A DNA stretch of 64,000 nt from Candidatus Lucifugimonas marina (GCA_029593915.1 CP046147.1:558001-622000), one strand, 5' to 3'. Shown: positions 8,022 through 17,524, counted from the stretch's first letter. A program made the numbers and translations. The notes: generated by a model not told the origin, from the letters alone.

Positions 8022-9200
8022 TCATGGTGACACCACCGGACGTTCTCTATCAGCTATGAATTGCATCGAACCAACCTGCCGGGCTGCACCCCGCAGTTCC
8101 AACATCACAAGAACGGAGCTGACTGCTGCTGCTGCCTCGCCCAACGTTCGGGTGATGTCATCGACGTGAATCGGCTCGCTTGATTTCTCAAGAAGATCGA
8201 CAACGCGATGTTCGATACTTAATACATTGTTTTCACGCGCGAGGTTGTCAAGCGCGTTTTCGCCAAACTCACCACTTTTATTTGATGAAGTAGGTGTTTC
8301 TTGGTTACCGACGAGAGATTGTACAGATGTGCGTTCAATGTTGAGTTCTTCGAGGATATCGTCGGCGGTTGTTGTTAGTTTTGCGCCTTGCTGAATGAGC
8401 CAGTTAGTGCCTTTGCTCTTTTCGCTAAGCGCACTGCCAGGAACCGCGAAGACGTCGCGGTCTTGCTCAAGTGCCCAGTTCACCGTGAGCATGGCACCGC
8501 TCTTGAAGGCGGCTTCGACGACAAGCACTCCGTGACAGAGTCCGCTTATTACGCGGTTGCGGCGTGGGAAGTGCTGTGGGAGTGCGCTGACCCCCGGCGG
8601 GTATTCGGTGAAGAGTGCGCCGTTTTCGGTGATCTTCTCTGCCATGGGAATGTTTCGTTGAGGGTAGACGCGGTCGAGCCCTGATCCAAGGATCGCCATG
8701 GTGCGACCACCAGCTTCGAGAGCCGCTCGATGGGCTGCGGTGTCGATGCCGCGGGCTAACCCTGAAACGACGGTTACGCCGGCTCGGGCAAGGTCGTACG
8801 AAAGCCGGCGTGTCATTTCTACACCGTAGGGCGTCGCGTCTCTGGAGCCAACTACAGCAATCGCTGGTTCATCGGCTGCGAGCATCTTGCCTTTTACGTA
8901 GATAACGCTCGGAGCCGCGGGTGTTTCCGCGAGCTGTGCTGGATAGTCGTCATGGCGCAAATGAAGAGGAGTGATGCCGAGACGGTCGATTTCGCCCGAT
9001 ACTTCGTCGGGTTCGTTTGCATCACGAAATCGCTCGGTCGCACCGGCGACTTTGCGAGGCATGCCGGCTGCTACCAGATCGGTAAGAGATGCGCACTATG
9101 CGGTTTCGAGATCACCAAATCGGGCTTCGAGTTTGGTGAATGTTGCGGGGCCAATTCCGGATATTTGGTGGAAGGCGACCCAGTACTTCAAGTCATTCAT
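8022..9200 (-). pseudogene. dprA: dprA (smf), interrupted by an in-frame TAG at codon 35
   Basis: DprA loads RecA on incoming single-stranded DNA during transformation. From an ATG at 9200 the frame encodes the N-terminal helix-hairpin-helix region (LKYWVAFHQISGIGPATF...FGDLETA). It then meets TAG at 9098-9096 and continues in frame without a gap (CASLTDLVAAGMPRKVAG) into the full Rossmann-like DprA domain (VVGSRDATPYG, SGLARGIDTAAHRAAL, FPRRNRVISGL, KSGAMLTVNWALEQ). A C-terminal winged helix follows. The residue at the stop is often Trp in this family, so TGG to TAG is a simple explanation. Without readthrough, only the product from the ATG at 9062 (346 residues) could be made; it lacks the helix-hairpin-helix and has no evident Shine-Dalgarno. 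Decay, a strain-specific lesion and a sequence error are all possible. Confidence 0.8.
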
Positions 9201-9578
9201 GCGGCGAATAATGACTTAAGTGTGCAAGTTAAGGCAAATCGGGGTGTCACTTTTGCTCGGGCGGTGCTGAAGTGGTGCGGTCGCCGCAGCGTGGTGTTTC
9301 GCTCTCGTCATCAGCTGACTCGGCTGGCAATGCGATCTGCCTCTCTCGAAGGGAACGTTGCAGATTGCTCCTGAAACTGCACGAGCGTTGTCATTCTGAA
9401 CTTGATTTATAACCATGATGACTGGAAATAAGTTTTACGTTCTAGCTGACTGATGGAGGCGAGTGAGGATGTTTGTTGCCGATCACGCCGATTCTGAATC
9501 AAGTTCAGAATGACAACGCCGGGATGTAGCCGTTTGGTTCTATGACGAGCGCGCCATTGCGAACACCCAAGCGAAATA
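9201..9578. other. Intergenic stretch with an inverted repeat, no gene seen
   Basis: I see no convincing coding frame. The stretch holds two facing copies of a short palindromic repeat: 9387-9408 (GTTGTCATTCTGAACTTGAT) is the reverse complement of 9496-9516. The right copy is itself part of a palindrome (ATTCTGAATCAAGTTCAGAAT, roughly 9490-9511). The same motif type recurs as the ATCCTGAAAATGAATTCAGGAT copies at 28811, 34435 and 55023. Confidence 0.6.
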
Positions 9579-9668
9579 TGGCGGAGAGGACAGGATTCGA
9601 ACCTGCGGTGAATTTGCACCCACACACGCTTTCCAGGCGTGCCCATTAAACCGCTCTGGCACCTCTCC
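9579..9668 (-). tRNA. tRNA-Ser (GGA)
   Basis: The 90-base class II tRNA has acceptor GGAGAGG/CCTCTCC and anticodon stem CACGC/GCGTG around loop CTGGAAA (anticodon GGA). It has a long variable arm (about 16 bases), the T arm GCAGGTTCGAATCCTGT, and an encoded CCA at 9581-9579. The long variable arm and anticodon agree on serine. Confidence 0.95.
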
Positions 9669-9748
9669 GCGGCAGCAACTTCAACCGGTACGATCCCGGT
9701 TTGTGCTCATCGTTGTTGGAAGGCGGCGGACCAACTCAGATGCATATA

Positions 9749-9838
9749 TGGCGGAGAGAGCGGGATTCGAACCCGCGATATGCGGATGCATATACCGGTT
9801 TTCGAGACCGGCGCCTTCAGCCACTCAGCCATCTCTCC
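9749..9838 (-). tRNA. tRNA-Ser (CGA)
   Basis: The 90-base class II tRNA has acceptor GGAGAGA/TCTCTCC and anticodon stem CCGGT/ACCGG around loop CTCGAAA (anticodon CGA). It has a long variable arm, T arm CGGGTTCGAATCCCG, and an encoded CCA at 9751-9749. It lies 80 bases from the GGA isoacceptor on the same strand, so the two are probably cotranscribed. Confidence 0.95.
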
Positions 9839-10113
9839 GAACTCATCAACTATAGCAATCGTTACGGCAGTTTCGGCTACTCATTTAGCGAAATTATTGT
9901 GAATTTGGATTCGGTAATCGTGAGTAGCCGTATCAGGAATTGTTGACTACAAAGTACGAATATTCATACGATTGATCGTAATTGTCGAACAAACTCAATT
10001 CCTCTCAATCCAACTCGGGACTCACTCGCGACGAATCCAACGGATTCTTACATGTGGGACTGAGACAGGCTATTTTCGAACACTCAACTATGATCTCAGG
10101 AAGTGGTCTCTAA

Positions 10114-11457
10114 ATGACCACAGCAGGAATAATTCTCGCTGCCGGTAAAGGCACGCGCATGAAATCGAAGCTGAACAAGCCGCTACACAAGGTTGGCGGT
10201 GTTGCTTTGGTTGGGCATACCGTCCGGATTATGCGGATCGCTGGTGTTGAAGATATTGCCGTGGTGGTATCGAGGGATATCGCTGATTCGCCAGAGTTGC
10301 GAGATGCTTTGCTTCCAAACGTTTCGATCGTTGTGCAAGAGGAGCAATTGGGAACCGCTGATGCCACGAAGTCGGCAAGATACGCAGTTGCGGGCGCGGA
10401 TTCTGTTCTGGTTGCGCCGGCAGACATGATTTTGGTCACCGACGAGATTGTTGATCAGATGACCAAGCTTCACCAAGAATCTGATTCGCTCGCGACTGTG
10501 CTTGGTGCGATTGTTGATGACGCCTCGGGACTCGGGAGGATCAAACTTGATGCCTCTGGGCAGCCCACAGCAATTGTTGAAGAGCACGAAGCCGATGACG
10601 AGTTGCTTCTAAGCAAACTGATCAACACCGCTTGGTATTGCTTTGACAACAAGTGGGTTTGGGATGTTTTGGATTCGGTAACGCCAGCAGATACCGGCGA
10701 AGTTTATTTACCGAGAGTGATCGAAACTGCTTCGGCTGACCAGCGCTCTCGAGTCGTGGTTTCGAACGACAGCGAAACAGGCATGGGCGTGAACGATCGA
10801 ATCCAGTTGTCGAGAGTCGAAGCTGTGATGCGAAGGCGCACCAACGAGGCCCACATGGGCAGCGGTGTGACTCTTCAAGATCCGGACAATACGTACATAG
10901 ATGTCGACGTAGAAATCGGCTCTGATACCTACATAGGTGCAGGTTCTCAAATAGGAACTCGATCTGTAATCGGCACGAATGTGGTGATTGGCCCAAACAG
11001 TCAGATTGCTTCGAGCACTATTGGTGATGGAGCTACTGTCGATGGTGCGCGGGTGATCGGTTCTGTCGTAGGAGAAAGGGCTTCGGTTGGCCGTAATTCG
11101 TTATTGCGCGGAGGAACCGAACTCAAACCGGGATCTAAAGTTGGCAATCTCGCCGAGATAAAGAACTCTGTCATTGGGTCTGGCTCCAGCGTTTCGCACT
11201 TCAGCTATGTCGGAGACGCCACACTCGGCGAAAATGTGAATATTGGTGCCGGAACAGTTACTTGCAACTACGATGGCAAAGACAAGCATCCGACGGTTAT
11301 TGAGGATGATGCCTTGATCGGTTCGAGCACGATGTTGGTGGCACCAGTAACGATTGGCAAGGCTGCTCGAACTGGTGCTGGAGCGGTGGTGCGTAGTGAC
11401 GTCATGGCAGGTGACACAGTAGCTGGTGTACCTGCACAATCTATAAAGTCGAAGTGA
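10114..11457 (+). CDS. glmU: Bifunctional UDP-N-acetylglucosamine pyrophosphorylase / glucosamine-1-phosphate N-acetyltransferase
   Basis: This 447-residue cytosolic enzyme makes UDP-GlcNAc for peptidoglycan. The N-terminal uridylyltransferase domain has the signature LAAGKGTRMKSKLNKPLHKV, followed by EQLGTADATKSA. The C-terminal half is a left-handed beta-helix of hexapeptide repeats (IGSDTYIGAGSQIGTRSVIG; VIGPNSQI). The acetyltransferase motifs are NIGAGTVTCNYDGKDKH and IGSSTMLVAPVTIG. Length matches the usual roughly 450 residues. It starts at ATG 10114 with only a weak GGAAG upstream. It is the first gene of a plus-strand pair with a CBS-domain protein. Confidence 0.96.
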   Translation: MTTAGIILAAGKGTRMKSKLNKPLHKVGGVALVGHTVRIMRIAGVEDIAVVVSRDIADSPELRDALLPNVSIVVQEEQLGTADATKSARYAVAGADSVLVAPADMILVTDEIVDQMTKLHQESDSLATVLGAIVDDASGLGRIKLDASGQPTAIVEEHEADDELLLSKLINTAWYCFDNKWVWDVLDSVTPADTGEVYLPRVIETASADQRSRVVVSNDSETGMGVNDRIQLSRVEAVMRRRTNEAHMGSGVTLQDPDNTYIDVDVEIGSDTYIGAGSQIGTRSVIGTNVVIGPNSQIASSTIGDGATVDGARVIGSVVGERASVGRNSLLRGGTELKPGSKVGNLAEIKNSVIGSGSSVSHFSYVGDATLGENVNIGAGTVTCNYDGKDKHPTVIEDDALIGSSTMLVAPVTIGKAARTGAGAVVRSDVMAGDTVAGVPAQSIKSK

Positions 11458-11501
11458 ACGCGTGATGTTCCGTAGAATTAACGGGACAGGAATCTTAAGG
11501 A

Positions 11502-11588
11502 ATGATTAGAAATACAGAAGACCCTGATAGTACGGGGCAACCTCCAGATACGAACCGGCGGACGATTGAGTTTGAGGTAGGCGCATAG
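11502..11588 (+). CDS. Possible 28-residue ORF coupled to the CBS-domain gene
   Basis: An ATG at 11502, just after AAGG, opens a 28-codon frame. Its TAG shares its last base with the GTG start of the downstream CBS gene (TAGTG overlap). The peptide is polar and acidic (MIRNTEDPDSTGQPP...), with no membrane segment or recognised motif. Its main support is the tight stop/start overlap, which would suit translational coupling. It could equally be untranslated leader. Confidence 0.35.
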   Translation: MIRNTEDPDSTGQPPDTNRRTIEFEVGA

Positions 11589-12880
11589 TGTCTCCCGAAA
11601 TATTATCTCTGCTGGCACTGATAGTTTCTGGAAGTGTTTTCTTCCTCACTGCTTTGGCGATATCTTCGCTGGGCACACGCATTAATCCGCTGCCATCTGC
11701 AGTTCGAAATCCGAACTCTAACGGGAATGGCAATGGCGATTCAGAGCATGATCACGATCACGGCTTTTCCTGTCGACTGAGTGCTGAATCGAGCCTAATT
11801 GGGCGCAGCCTACAGGCCGCCGCTTTGATGGCTTCGGCTCTTGCGGTGTTCGCCATTTTTGAATCTGGTTCTTCGGGATCCGGTTATGACGTCGCACTTA
11901 GCGGGGTTATTACAGCCGTTGGAGCGATTGTCGTTCAGCTGATCGCATCCGGTCTATCTGGATATCAGCGAAACTGGGCTCGAGCGATTAGCCGACCCAC
12001 CGGGACATTGCTTCGGTGGACAAGCCTTGTACCGGGAATATCGCACATTGTCGATTTCTCTCTTTCGAGAGGTCGAGGTGACGATGCTGTGGGTGAAGAG
12101 GTGTCGGCAGCACTTCAGGAGAGTTTAGATTTCCTAGAAGAGTCGGTAATTCCAGCAGATCAAAACGAGCTGCGAATGATCCGCGGCATTCTACGAATGG
12201 ATACCGTGAAAGTTCGCGAGATCATGGTGCCTCGCGTCGATATGAATACCGCTTCAGCTACTGCCAGCATTGGCGCAGTTGCCGATTTAATGTCGGTAGG
12301 TGGTCACAGCAAAATACCGGTGTACAACGAAAACATAGATTCGATTGCCGGGGTTATTTACGCCCGTGACGTGCTTTCTGCTCTGGACAATGACAAGGAT
12401 CCTGATGGTCCTGTGGAGAGCCTTGCACGACCCGCCTTGCACGTTCCCGAGTCGCAGAGCCTTGAGCGGCTTCTACGGCAGCTTCAGGAGCACCGTACAG
12501 GGCTTGCGATTGTTGTCGACGAGTATGGTGGCGTTTCGGGACTCGTTACGGTTACTGACTTGATTGAGGAAATCGTTGGTGAACTGATTGACGAGTTCGA
12601 TGTCGACGGACCTGAGGTTGAGGCGGCTGACTCCCGAGAGATGTTCGCAGATGCCGGTGCTTCTATCGACATCATGAATCAGACGCTGGGCACTTCAGTC
12701 GTTCCTGACGGTTTCGATACCGTTGGGGGATTGGTGTTTCGAGAGCTGGGCAAAATGCCCTCGCCTGGAGACACGGTGTCTACGGAAGGTGTGACGATCA
12801 CGGTTCAGTCGGTGATCGGTCGCAGGATTCGTCGGGTCAAAGTCGAGCGTGACGCTCTCGAAATATCGACAAATGATTAG
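11588..12880 (+). CDS. CBS-pair / CorC-HlyC domain membrane protein
   Basis: This 430-residue protein starts at a GTG. It has three hydrophobic segments in the N-terminal part (around ILSLLALIVSGSVFFLTAL, AAALMASALAVFAIF and GVITAVGAIVVQLIA). A CBS pair follows (REIMVPRVDMNTASA...HSKIPVYNE and VVDEYGGVSGLVTVTDLIE), then a CorC/HlyC C-terminal domain (FDTVGGLVFRELGKMPSPGD). This is the layout of CNNM/CorC-type transporters, usually linked to Mg2+ or Co2+ efflux, though the membrane part is short and diverged from DUF21. The substrate is not shown by the sequence. The start codon overlaps the stop of a 28-codon upstream ORF. Confidence 0.85.
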   Translation: MSPEILSLLALIVSGSVFFLTALAISSLGTRINPLPSAVRNPNSNGNGNGDSEHDHDHGFSCRLSAESSLIGRSLQAAALMASALAVFAIFESGSSGSGYDVALSGVITAVGAIVVQLIASGLSGYQRNWARAISRPTGTLLRWTSLVPGISHIVDFSLSRGRGDDAVGEEVSAALQESLDFLEESVIPADQNELRMIRGILRMDTVKVREIMVPRVDMNTASATASIGAVADLMSVGGHSKIPVYNENIDSIAGVIYARDVLSALDNDKDPDGPVESLARPALHVPESQSLERLLRQLQEHRTGLAIVVDEYGGVSGLVTVTDLIEEIVGELIDEFDVDGPEVEAADSREMFADAGASIDIMNQTLGTSVVPDGFDTVGGLVFRELGKMPSPGDTVSTEGVTITVQSVIGRRIRRVKVERDALEISTND

Positions 12881-12914
12881 CTGACACGCTTTGTTCGTTT
12901 GCTGGTGAGCCTGA

Positions 12915-13424
12915 CTACGGTGTGAAGCTGTAGATGGCGATTGGTACGCCTTCGACTCCATCGGGAAGTTCGAGGTGTATCTGCCATCCGTGTTTTTCGT
13001 AGAAACGCCTTGCACCGGTGTTCGCTGCTATGACTCCCAGTTGCGTTTTGCTGTACCGCTGCGATCTGATGTGCTCGATTGCGTGGCTCATAAGCACGCT
13101 TCCGATTCCCTGACCGGTTGAAGCCGGATTTACGTGCATTCCGACCAACTGAGAGTCGAACTCTTCGGAGTCGAGTTTTGTAACGCCCACAGTGCCCACT
13201 ATGTTGCCTTCGGGCGTCACTGCTACAAATGTGGTGGCGTGACCCGTTGTGTCTGAAAGAATTCCATTCCACTTTTCTCGATACTGGTTCAGTGATCGAG
13301 ATTCGACCCATATTTCGGAAACGAACGGTGCGAACGAGATCGTGTGGCTACTGTGAATGAGCTGAGCAATCGACTCGTAGTCGTCGATAGTAGCGATTCG
13401 TATTTCCAAAGGTTCTTCAGGCAT
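12915..13424 (-). CDS. GNAT family N-acetyltransferase
   Basis: From the ATG at 13424 this is a 169-residue single-domain GNAT. It has an N-terminal strand-helix (IRIATIDDYESIAQLIH), central strands (TFVAVTPEGNIVGTVGV) and the acetyl-CoA-binding motif A (MHVNPASTGQGIGSVLMSHAI). The motif B region is ARRFYEKHGWQIHLELPDG. The frame extends upstream to 13493, but those residues come from the hairpin at 13457-13482 and are not conserved-looking, so the internal ATG is preferred. The acceptor substrate is unknown. It lies downstream of the collagen-like gene, separated by a terminator. Confidence 0.85.
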   Translation of the reverse strand: MPEEPLEIRIATIDDYESIAQLIHSSHTISFAPFVSEIWVESRSLNQYREKWNGILSDTTGHATTFVAVTPEGNIVGTVGVTKLDSEEFDSQLVGMHVNPASTGQGIGSVLMSHAIEHIRSQRYSKTQLGVIAANTGARRFYEKHGWQIHLELPDGVEGVPIAIYSFTP

Positions 13425-13456
13425 TGTTCGGAGTTTTGTTTTAGAGGTTAAACAAA

Positions 13457-13482
13457 GACGCCCCGGCAAATGCCGGGGCGTC
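13457..13482 (-). terminator. Rho-independent terminator after the collagen-like gene
   Basis: An 11-bp GC-rich stem (GACGCCCCGGC/GCCGGGGCGTC) with a 4-base loop is followed on the minus strand by TTTGTTT. It lies 27 bases beyond the stop of the collagen-like gene. Confidence 0.85.
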
Positions 13483-13508
13483 TGATGAATCAAATGATTC
13501 GGTTGGCT

Positions 13509-14138
13509 TTAGCCACCAATCTTGTCAACAAGAAGGAAAGCGTTTGCGCCACGGTTGCCCTGATCACCAGTCGCAATGATGGTGTAGAGGCCTGCGCCCC
13601 AAGACTCGTCAAGGTCAACAGTTAGTGTGAATGCACCGTTCTCGTTAGCAACAGTGTCCGAAACGTTAGTTCGAGCAACAGTTCCTGAGAGAAGCTTGTC
13701 GAATCCACCCTTCTTGGCGGAAACAGAGAGCAATTCACCCTTAGCGAAACCACCACCGATGATGGTGATAGAAGCTGTACCAGCGGTCAGCTCAGCTGCG
13801 CCGGTCGAAGGTCCACTAGCGTCGAAAACAGTGATACCTGCAACCTGTGTTGTGCCGTCTTCACCGTCAGCACCAGCAGGTCCTTCTGGTCCTTCTGGTC
13901 CAGCAGGTCCTGGGTTACCAGGAGCACCAGGGTTACCAGGCTCACCAGGAGCACCAGCTTCACCAGGGTTACCTGGCTCACCAGGAGCACCAGCTGCACC
14001 AGGGTTACCTGGGTTACCAGGAGCACCTGCAGGTCCAGCCGGACCGCGCTCACCCTGACATGCAATTGCTGCCATGAGGGCGAACATCGTACCAATCAAA
14101 AGGAAAGCCTTTAGCTTTCCGCGGAGCAGTCCTGTCAT
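13509..14138 (-). CDS. Collagen-like (Gly-X-Y) lipoprotein
   Basis: This 209-residue exported protein has a basic N-terminus, a hydrophobic segment ([16 protein letters not shown]) and a Cys at residue 27 that fits a lipobox. Residues 29-94 are 22 uninterrupted Gly-X-Y triplets rich in GNP, GAP, GEP and GPA, which should form a collagen-type triple helix. The C-terminal domain (about residues 98-209) reads as an Ig/IPT-like beta-sandwich ([40 protein letters not shown]). A GGAGGA Shine-Dalgarno precedes the ATG. The triplet DNA is internally repetitive, so its length may vary between strains. The likely role is a surface stalk or adhesin; the partner is unknown. Confidence 0.85.
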   Translation of the reverse strand: MTGLLRGKLKAFLLIGTMFALMAAIACQGERGPAGPAGAPGNPGNPGAAGAPGEPGNPGEAGAPGEPGNPGAPGNPGPAGPEGPEGPAGADGEDGTTQVAGITVFDASGPSTGAAELTAGTASITIIGGGFAKGELLSVSAKKGGFDKLLSGTVARTNVSDTVANENGAFTLTVDLDESWGAGLYTIIATGDQGNRGANAFLLVDKIGG

Positions 14139-14609
14139 TGGGCCCCGTCCTCCAGTCTTAATATTTTGAATATCGTGCCGAGTGCTGCAGCAGAACTTAT
14201 TCTGAATTCACGCAGAATGAGCGTAATAAGAGCGCATTACGCGCGAATTACAGCCGCGGCAGATGGCGTGCCAAAGGCAATACTATTAGGGCGATTTCTC
14301 CACTGTCAAGCAATTCAGACTGAGCTTATGGGATGTTTTTGCAATTACACGGTTCCGTTATTGCCGCTAAATCCCGTATATCGGTGCTCCAGGGTGTGCT
14401 TTTTGCGGTCGCTGAGTAATTCTCGTGCGCACGTGTTTCTTTGTACTACGAATAGGAGTGCTGAAATGCCTGTTGGCATGGTATCCTTCTAAGGTCGTGA
14501 TAGCACAAGAACGAATAACGAAGAAACTATAGAAGTACAAATCACAGAATCCCGTACTGAACGGGCACCGGCACAGAGCCGGGTATTTGCGACTCGGAGA
14601 GCACTCAAC
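14139..14609. other. Divergent intergenic region between the collagen-like gene and rpsO
   Basis: This roughly 470-base region separates divergent genes and must hold both promoters. No open frame has protein-like composition, and I could not assign -10/-35 elements with confidence. The last 80 bases are open in the rpsO frame (reading ...[16 protein letters not shown]) but contain no start better than the TTG at 14610. Confidence 0.5.
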
Positions 14610-14873
14610 TTGGATCAGTCAGAACGAAGCGCTGTTATTGAGGAATACGGGACTCACGAAGGCGACAGTGGATCGTCGGAAGTTCAGATAGCGTTACTGA
14701 CGGCTCGGATTACTGAGCTAACGGAACACCTGCGCGAGCACAAGCACGACCACAGCAGCCGACGCGGCTTGCTGAAATTGGTTGGTCAGCGCCGCCGTCT
14801 TCTTAACTACCTCAATGGTGATGACGTAAATCGATACCGCGGAATCATTAGCAAGCTCGGTCTCCGCAAGTAG
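14610..14873 (+). CDS. rpsO: 30S ribosomal protein S15
   Basis: This 87-residue protein has the conserved S15 core ([57 protein letters not shown]). It binds the central domain of 16S rRNA. It starts at a TTG with GGAGA 9 bases upstream; the frame has no upstream ATG. It is followed by a strong terminator, yet pnp lies only 190 bases further on. The rpsO-pnp linkage is classical, and in other bacteria PNPase controls this transcript. Confidence 0.96.
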   Translation: MDQSERSAVIEEYGTHEGDSGSSEVQIALLTARITELTEHLREHKHDHSSRRGLLKLVGQRRRLLNYLNGDDVNRYRGIISKLGLRK

Positions 14874-14877
14874 TAGA

Positions 14878-14901
14878 ACGCCCCGGTTTATGGGGCGTTT
14901 T
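14878..14901 (+). terminator. Rho-independent terminator after rpsO
   Basis: A stem ACGCCCC/GGGGCGT with a 7-base loop is followed by TTTTG. It lies 4 bases after the tandem TAG TAG stops of rpsO. Confidence 0.85.
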
Positions 14902-15064
14902 GTTCGTCTGGGTCCAACGAAACTTCAATTAATCGGCTCAATGGGCGAATTCTCGTCTAAGACGACACACCCGCACGGGCGCTTGAACTTTAATTCGTAA
15001 GAAGTCGGCGCCGGGCAACAGTCCCAATGAAGTTCGTGCGTAGAAAACAGAAACAGAATAGAAA

Positions 15065-17524
15065 ATGATTAATACATTTGAAATGGAAATTGGCGGTCGA
15101 GTGCTCAAATTCGAGCACGGCCGAGTAGCCGCTCAAGCTAGTGGCGCAATTACAGTTCAGTACGGCGACACAATGCTGCTCGCTACTGCAACTGCCTCGA
15201 AGAAGCCTCGCCCAGGCGCAGACTTCCTCCCTATGACAGTCGACGTCGCTGAAAAGGCGTACGCAGCAGGCAAGCTGCCCGGTGGCTTCTTTAAAAGGGA
15301 AGGGCGACCGGCAACCGAAGCAATTCTTGCTTCTCGCATGATCGACCGTCCTATCCGGCCTCTATTTGCAAAGACGATTCACAACGAGATTCAAATCATC
15401 GTTACTGTGCTTGCGTCCGACAAGGTCAACCCTTATCCAGCCATTGGAATCATTGGAGCGTCTACCGCTCTGGCGATTTCTGACATCGCTTTCAACGACC
15501 CAATCGGCGCTTGCGTGATTGGGCTGATTGAGGGCGAGCTGGTTGTAAACCCTACATATGAAGAACTCCAGACAAGCGACCTTGAGTTGCTTGTTGCTGG
15601 TACCGGTGAAGCCACAATGATGGTTGAGTCGGGTGGGAACTTCGTATCTGAGGCAGTGCTGCTTGATGCTCTTGAGCTTGCTCAGGAAGTCAACGGTGCG
15701 ATCGTTGAACAGATCGAAGAGATTCAGGCGAAAGTGGGCAAGACCAAATGGGAAGCTCCTCCTGTGTCTGAAGAAGAGAAGGCTGCTGAGAAAGCTACCC
15801 GCGATCTCGTTGGCGAAGAATTCTTGAAGGCTTTGAAGGCTCCTGGTGACAAGGCAACACGTCAGGGTCGCATGGACGACGTGATGGACGAGACGATTGA
15901 AAAGTTGTCTGTCGATCACGATCCCGGTCACGTGAAATCCGCGCTTTATGCGTTGGAAACTGAGGCTGTTCGAAGCACCATTCTCGAAGACGGTTCACGA
16001 CCTGACGGTCGAAAGCTGGACGAATTGCGAGATTTGAACTCGGAAGTTGGTTACTTGCCACGCGTTCACGGTTCAGGAATCTTTACTCGTGGTGAAACCC
16101 AGATCATGGGCGTTCTCACGCTCGCATCTGCTGGTGAGCGCCAGCGAATGGACACATATGGTCCTGAGACTGAAAAGCACTTCATCCACCACTACAACTT
16201 CCCTCCTTACTCCGTAGGTGAGGCAGGTCGATTCGGATTTACTGGTCGACGTGAAATTGGTCACGGTGCGCTTGCTGAACGAGCACTTGCACCGGTTGTG
16301 CCTAGCCAGGCCGACTTCCCTTACACGATTCGACTCGTTTCAGAGGCTCTTGCTTCAAACGGTTCGACATCGATGGCGTCTGTCTGCGCAGGTTCACTTG
16401 CGATGATGGACGGTGGTGTACCGATTTCATCCCCTGTTGCTGGTATAGCGATGGGACTGATCACTGACGAGAAGAACATCAACAACTACGCTGTTCTGAC
16501 CGACATTCAGGGTGCTGAAGACCACTCTGGTGACATGGACTTCAAGGTTGCGGGTACACGTGATGGTGTAACCGCACTTCAGATGGACATTAAGGTTAAG
16601 GGAATTACCTTCGAGATTATGAAGCAGGCTCTTGAGCAGGCTCGAATTGCTCGATTGCAGATTCTCGACAATATGGAAGCAACAATCGCTGCAAGTCGAG
16701 ACGACCTCAGCGAGTACGCACCTCGAATGCTTTCGCTCAAGGTTCCTACCGACAAGATCGGTGCAATCATCGGTCCTGGTGGATCGGTTATTCGTGGAAT
16801 GATCGACGAATTCGGTGTGACTATCGACGTTCAGGACGACGGTACAGTCGTTATCGGATCGCCTGATCGTGAGAACGCTGACAAGGCCGAAGCCGCTATC
16901 ACAGCCCTTACAAAGGATGTTGAAGTTGGCGACAAGTACACCGGTCGTGTTGTTCGAATCATGCCGTTCGGTGCATTTGTTCAGATTCTGCCTGGTAAAG
17001 ACGGAATGGTTCACATCAGTGAACTGGCACAGCACCGAGTTCCTGACGTTGAGTCGGTTGTCAGCATTGGCGACCAGCTCGAGGTAATGGTTATCAACAT
17101 CGATGGCATGGGCCGTATCGATCTTTCACACCGAGCGTTGCTCGAAGAGAGCAACGAGGGTGGTGATTCAGACGGCGCTCCACGCGAGCGACGAGAATCT
17201 CGTGACCGAGATGATCGTGGTGGTCGTGACGACCGCGGTGGTGATCGAGGCCCACGAGGTCGAGGTGGCGACCGAGGCGGACGCGGCGGAGACCGTGGTG
17301 GCCGAGGTGGTGATCGAGGCGGACGCGGTGGTCGTGGTGGTCGCGGTGGTGACCGTGATGATCGTGGTCCACGCCGAGAACGACGTGACTTCGACGATGA
17401 TCGCGGACCACGTAACGATCAGTCTGACCGAGACGATGATGGTGGTCGAGATCGCGGTCCTAGGCGTCCTGCGGGTGGTTATGATGGCGGTAGCCGTCGA
17501 TCAGGTCCGCCACGCCGACGCTAA
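15065..17524 (+). CDS. pnp: Polyribonucleotide nucleotidyltransferase with an Arg/Gly/Asp-rich tail
   Basis: This 819-residue PNPase degrades RNA phosphorolytically from the 3' end. Domains in order: RNase PH 1 (about 10-145), alpha-helical domain, RNase PH 2 (about 320-460, with TRGETQIMGVLTLASAGERQ and the FPPYSVGEAG loop), KH (about 555-615, GxxG loop in IIGPGGSVIRG) and S1 (about 625-690, YTGRVVRIMPFGAFVQIL). Most PNPases end near residue 700. Here about 120 further residues form a low-complexity tail of RGG, DRGG and DDRG repeats, likely disordered and RNA-binding. It sits in the order rpsO-pnp-dapB-asd-dapA. The start ATG has no clear Shine-Dalgarno. Confidence 0.96.
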   Translation: MINTFEMEIGGRVLKFEHGRVAAQASGAITVQYGDTMLLATATASKKPRPGADFLPMTVDVAEKAYAAGKLPGGFFKREGRPATEAILASRMIDRPIRPLFAKTIHNEIQIIVTVLASDKVNPYPAIGIIGASTALAISDIAFNDPIGACVIGLIEGELVVNPTYEELQTSDLELLVAGTGEATMMVESGGNFVSEAVLLDALELAQEVNGAIVEQIEEIQAKVGKTKWEAPPVSEEEKAAEKATRDLVGEEFLKALKAPGDKATRQGRMDDVMDETIEKLSVDHDPGHVKSALYALETEAVRSTILEDGSRPDGRKLDELRDLNSEVGYLPRVHGSGIFTRGETQIMGVLTLASAGERQRMDTYGPETEKHFIHHYNFPPYSVGEAGRFGFTGRREIGHGALAERALAPVVPSQADFPYTIRLVSEALASNGSTSMASVCAGSLAMMDGGVPISSPVAGIAMGLITDEKNINNYAVLTDIQGAEDHSGDMDFKVAGTRDGVTALQMDIKVKGITFEIMKQALEQARIARLQILDNMEATIAASRDDLSEYAPRMLSLKVPTDKIGAIIGPGGSVIRGMIDEFGVTIDVQDDGTVVIGSPDRENADKAEAAITALTKDVEVGDKYTGRVVRIMPFGAFVQILPGKDGMVHISELAQHRVPDVESVVSIGDQLEVMVINIDGMGRIDLSHRALLEESNEGGDSDGAPRERRESRDRDDRGGRDDRGGDRGPRGRGGDRGGRGGDRGGRGGDRGGRGGRGGRGGDRDDRGPRRERRDFDDDRGPRNDQSDRDDDGGRDRGPRRPAGGYDGGSRRSGPPRRR

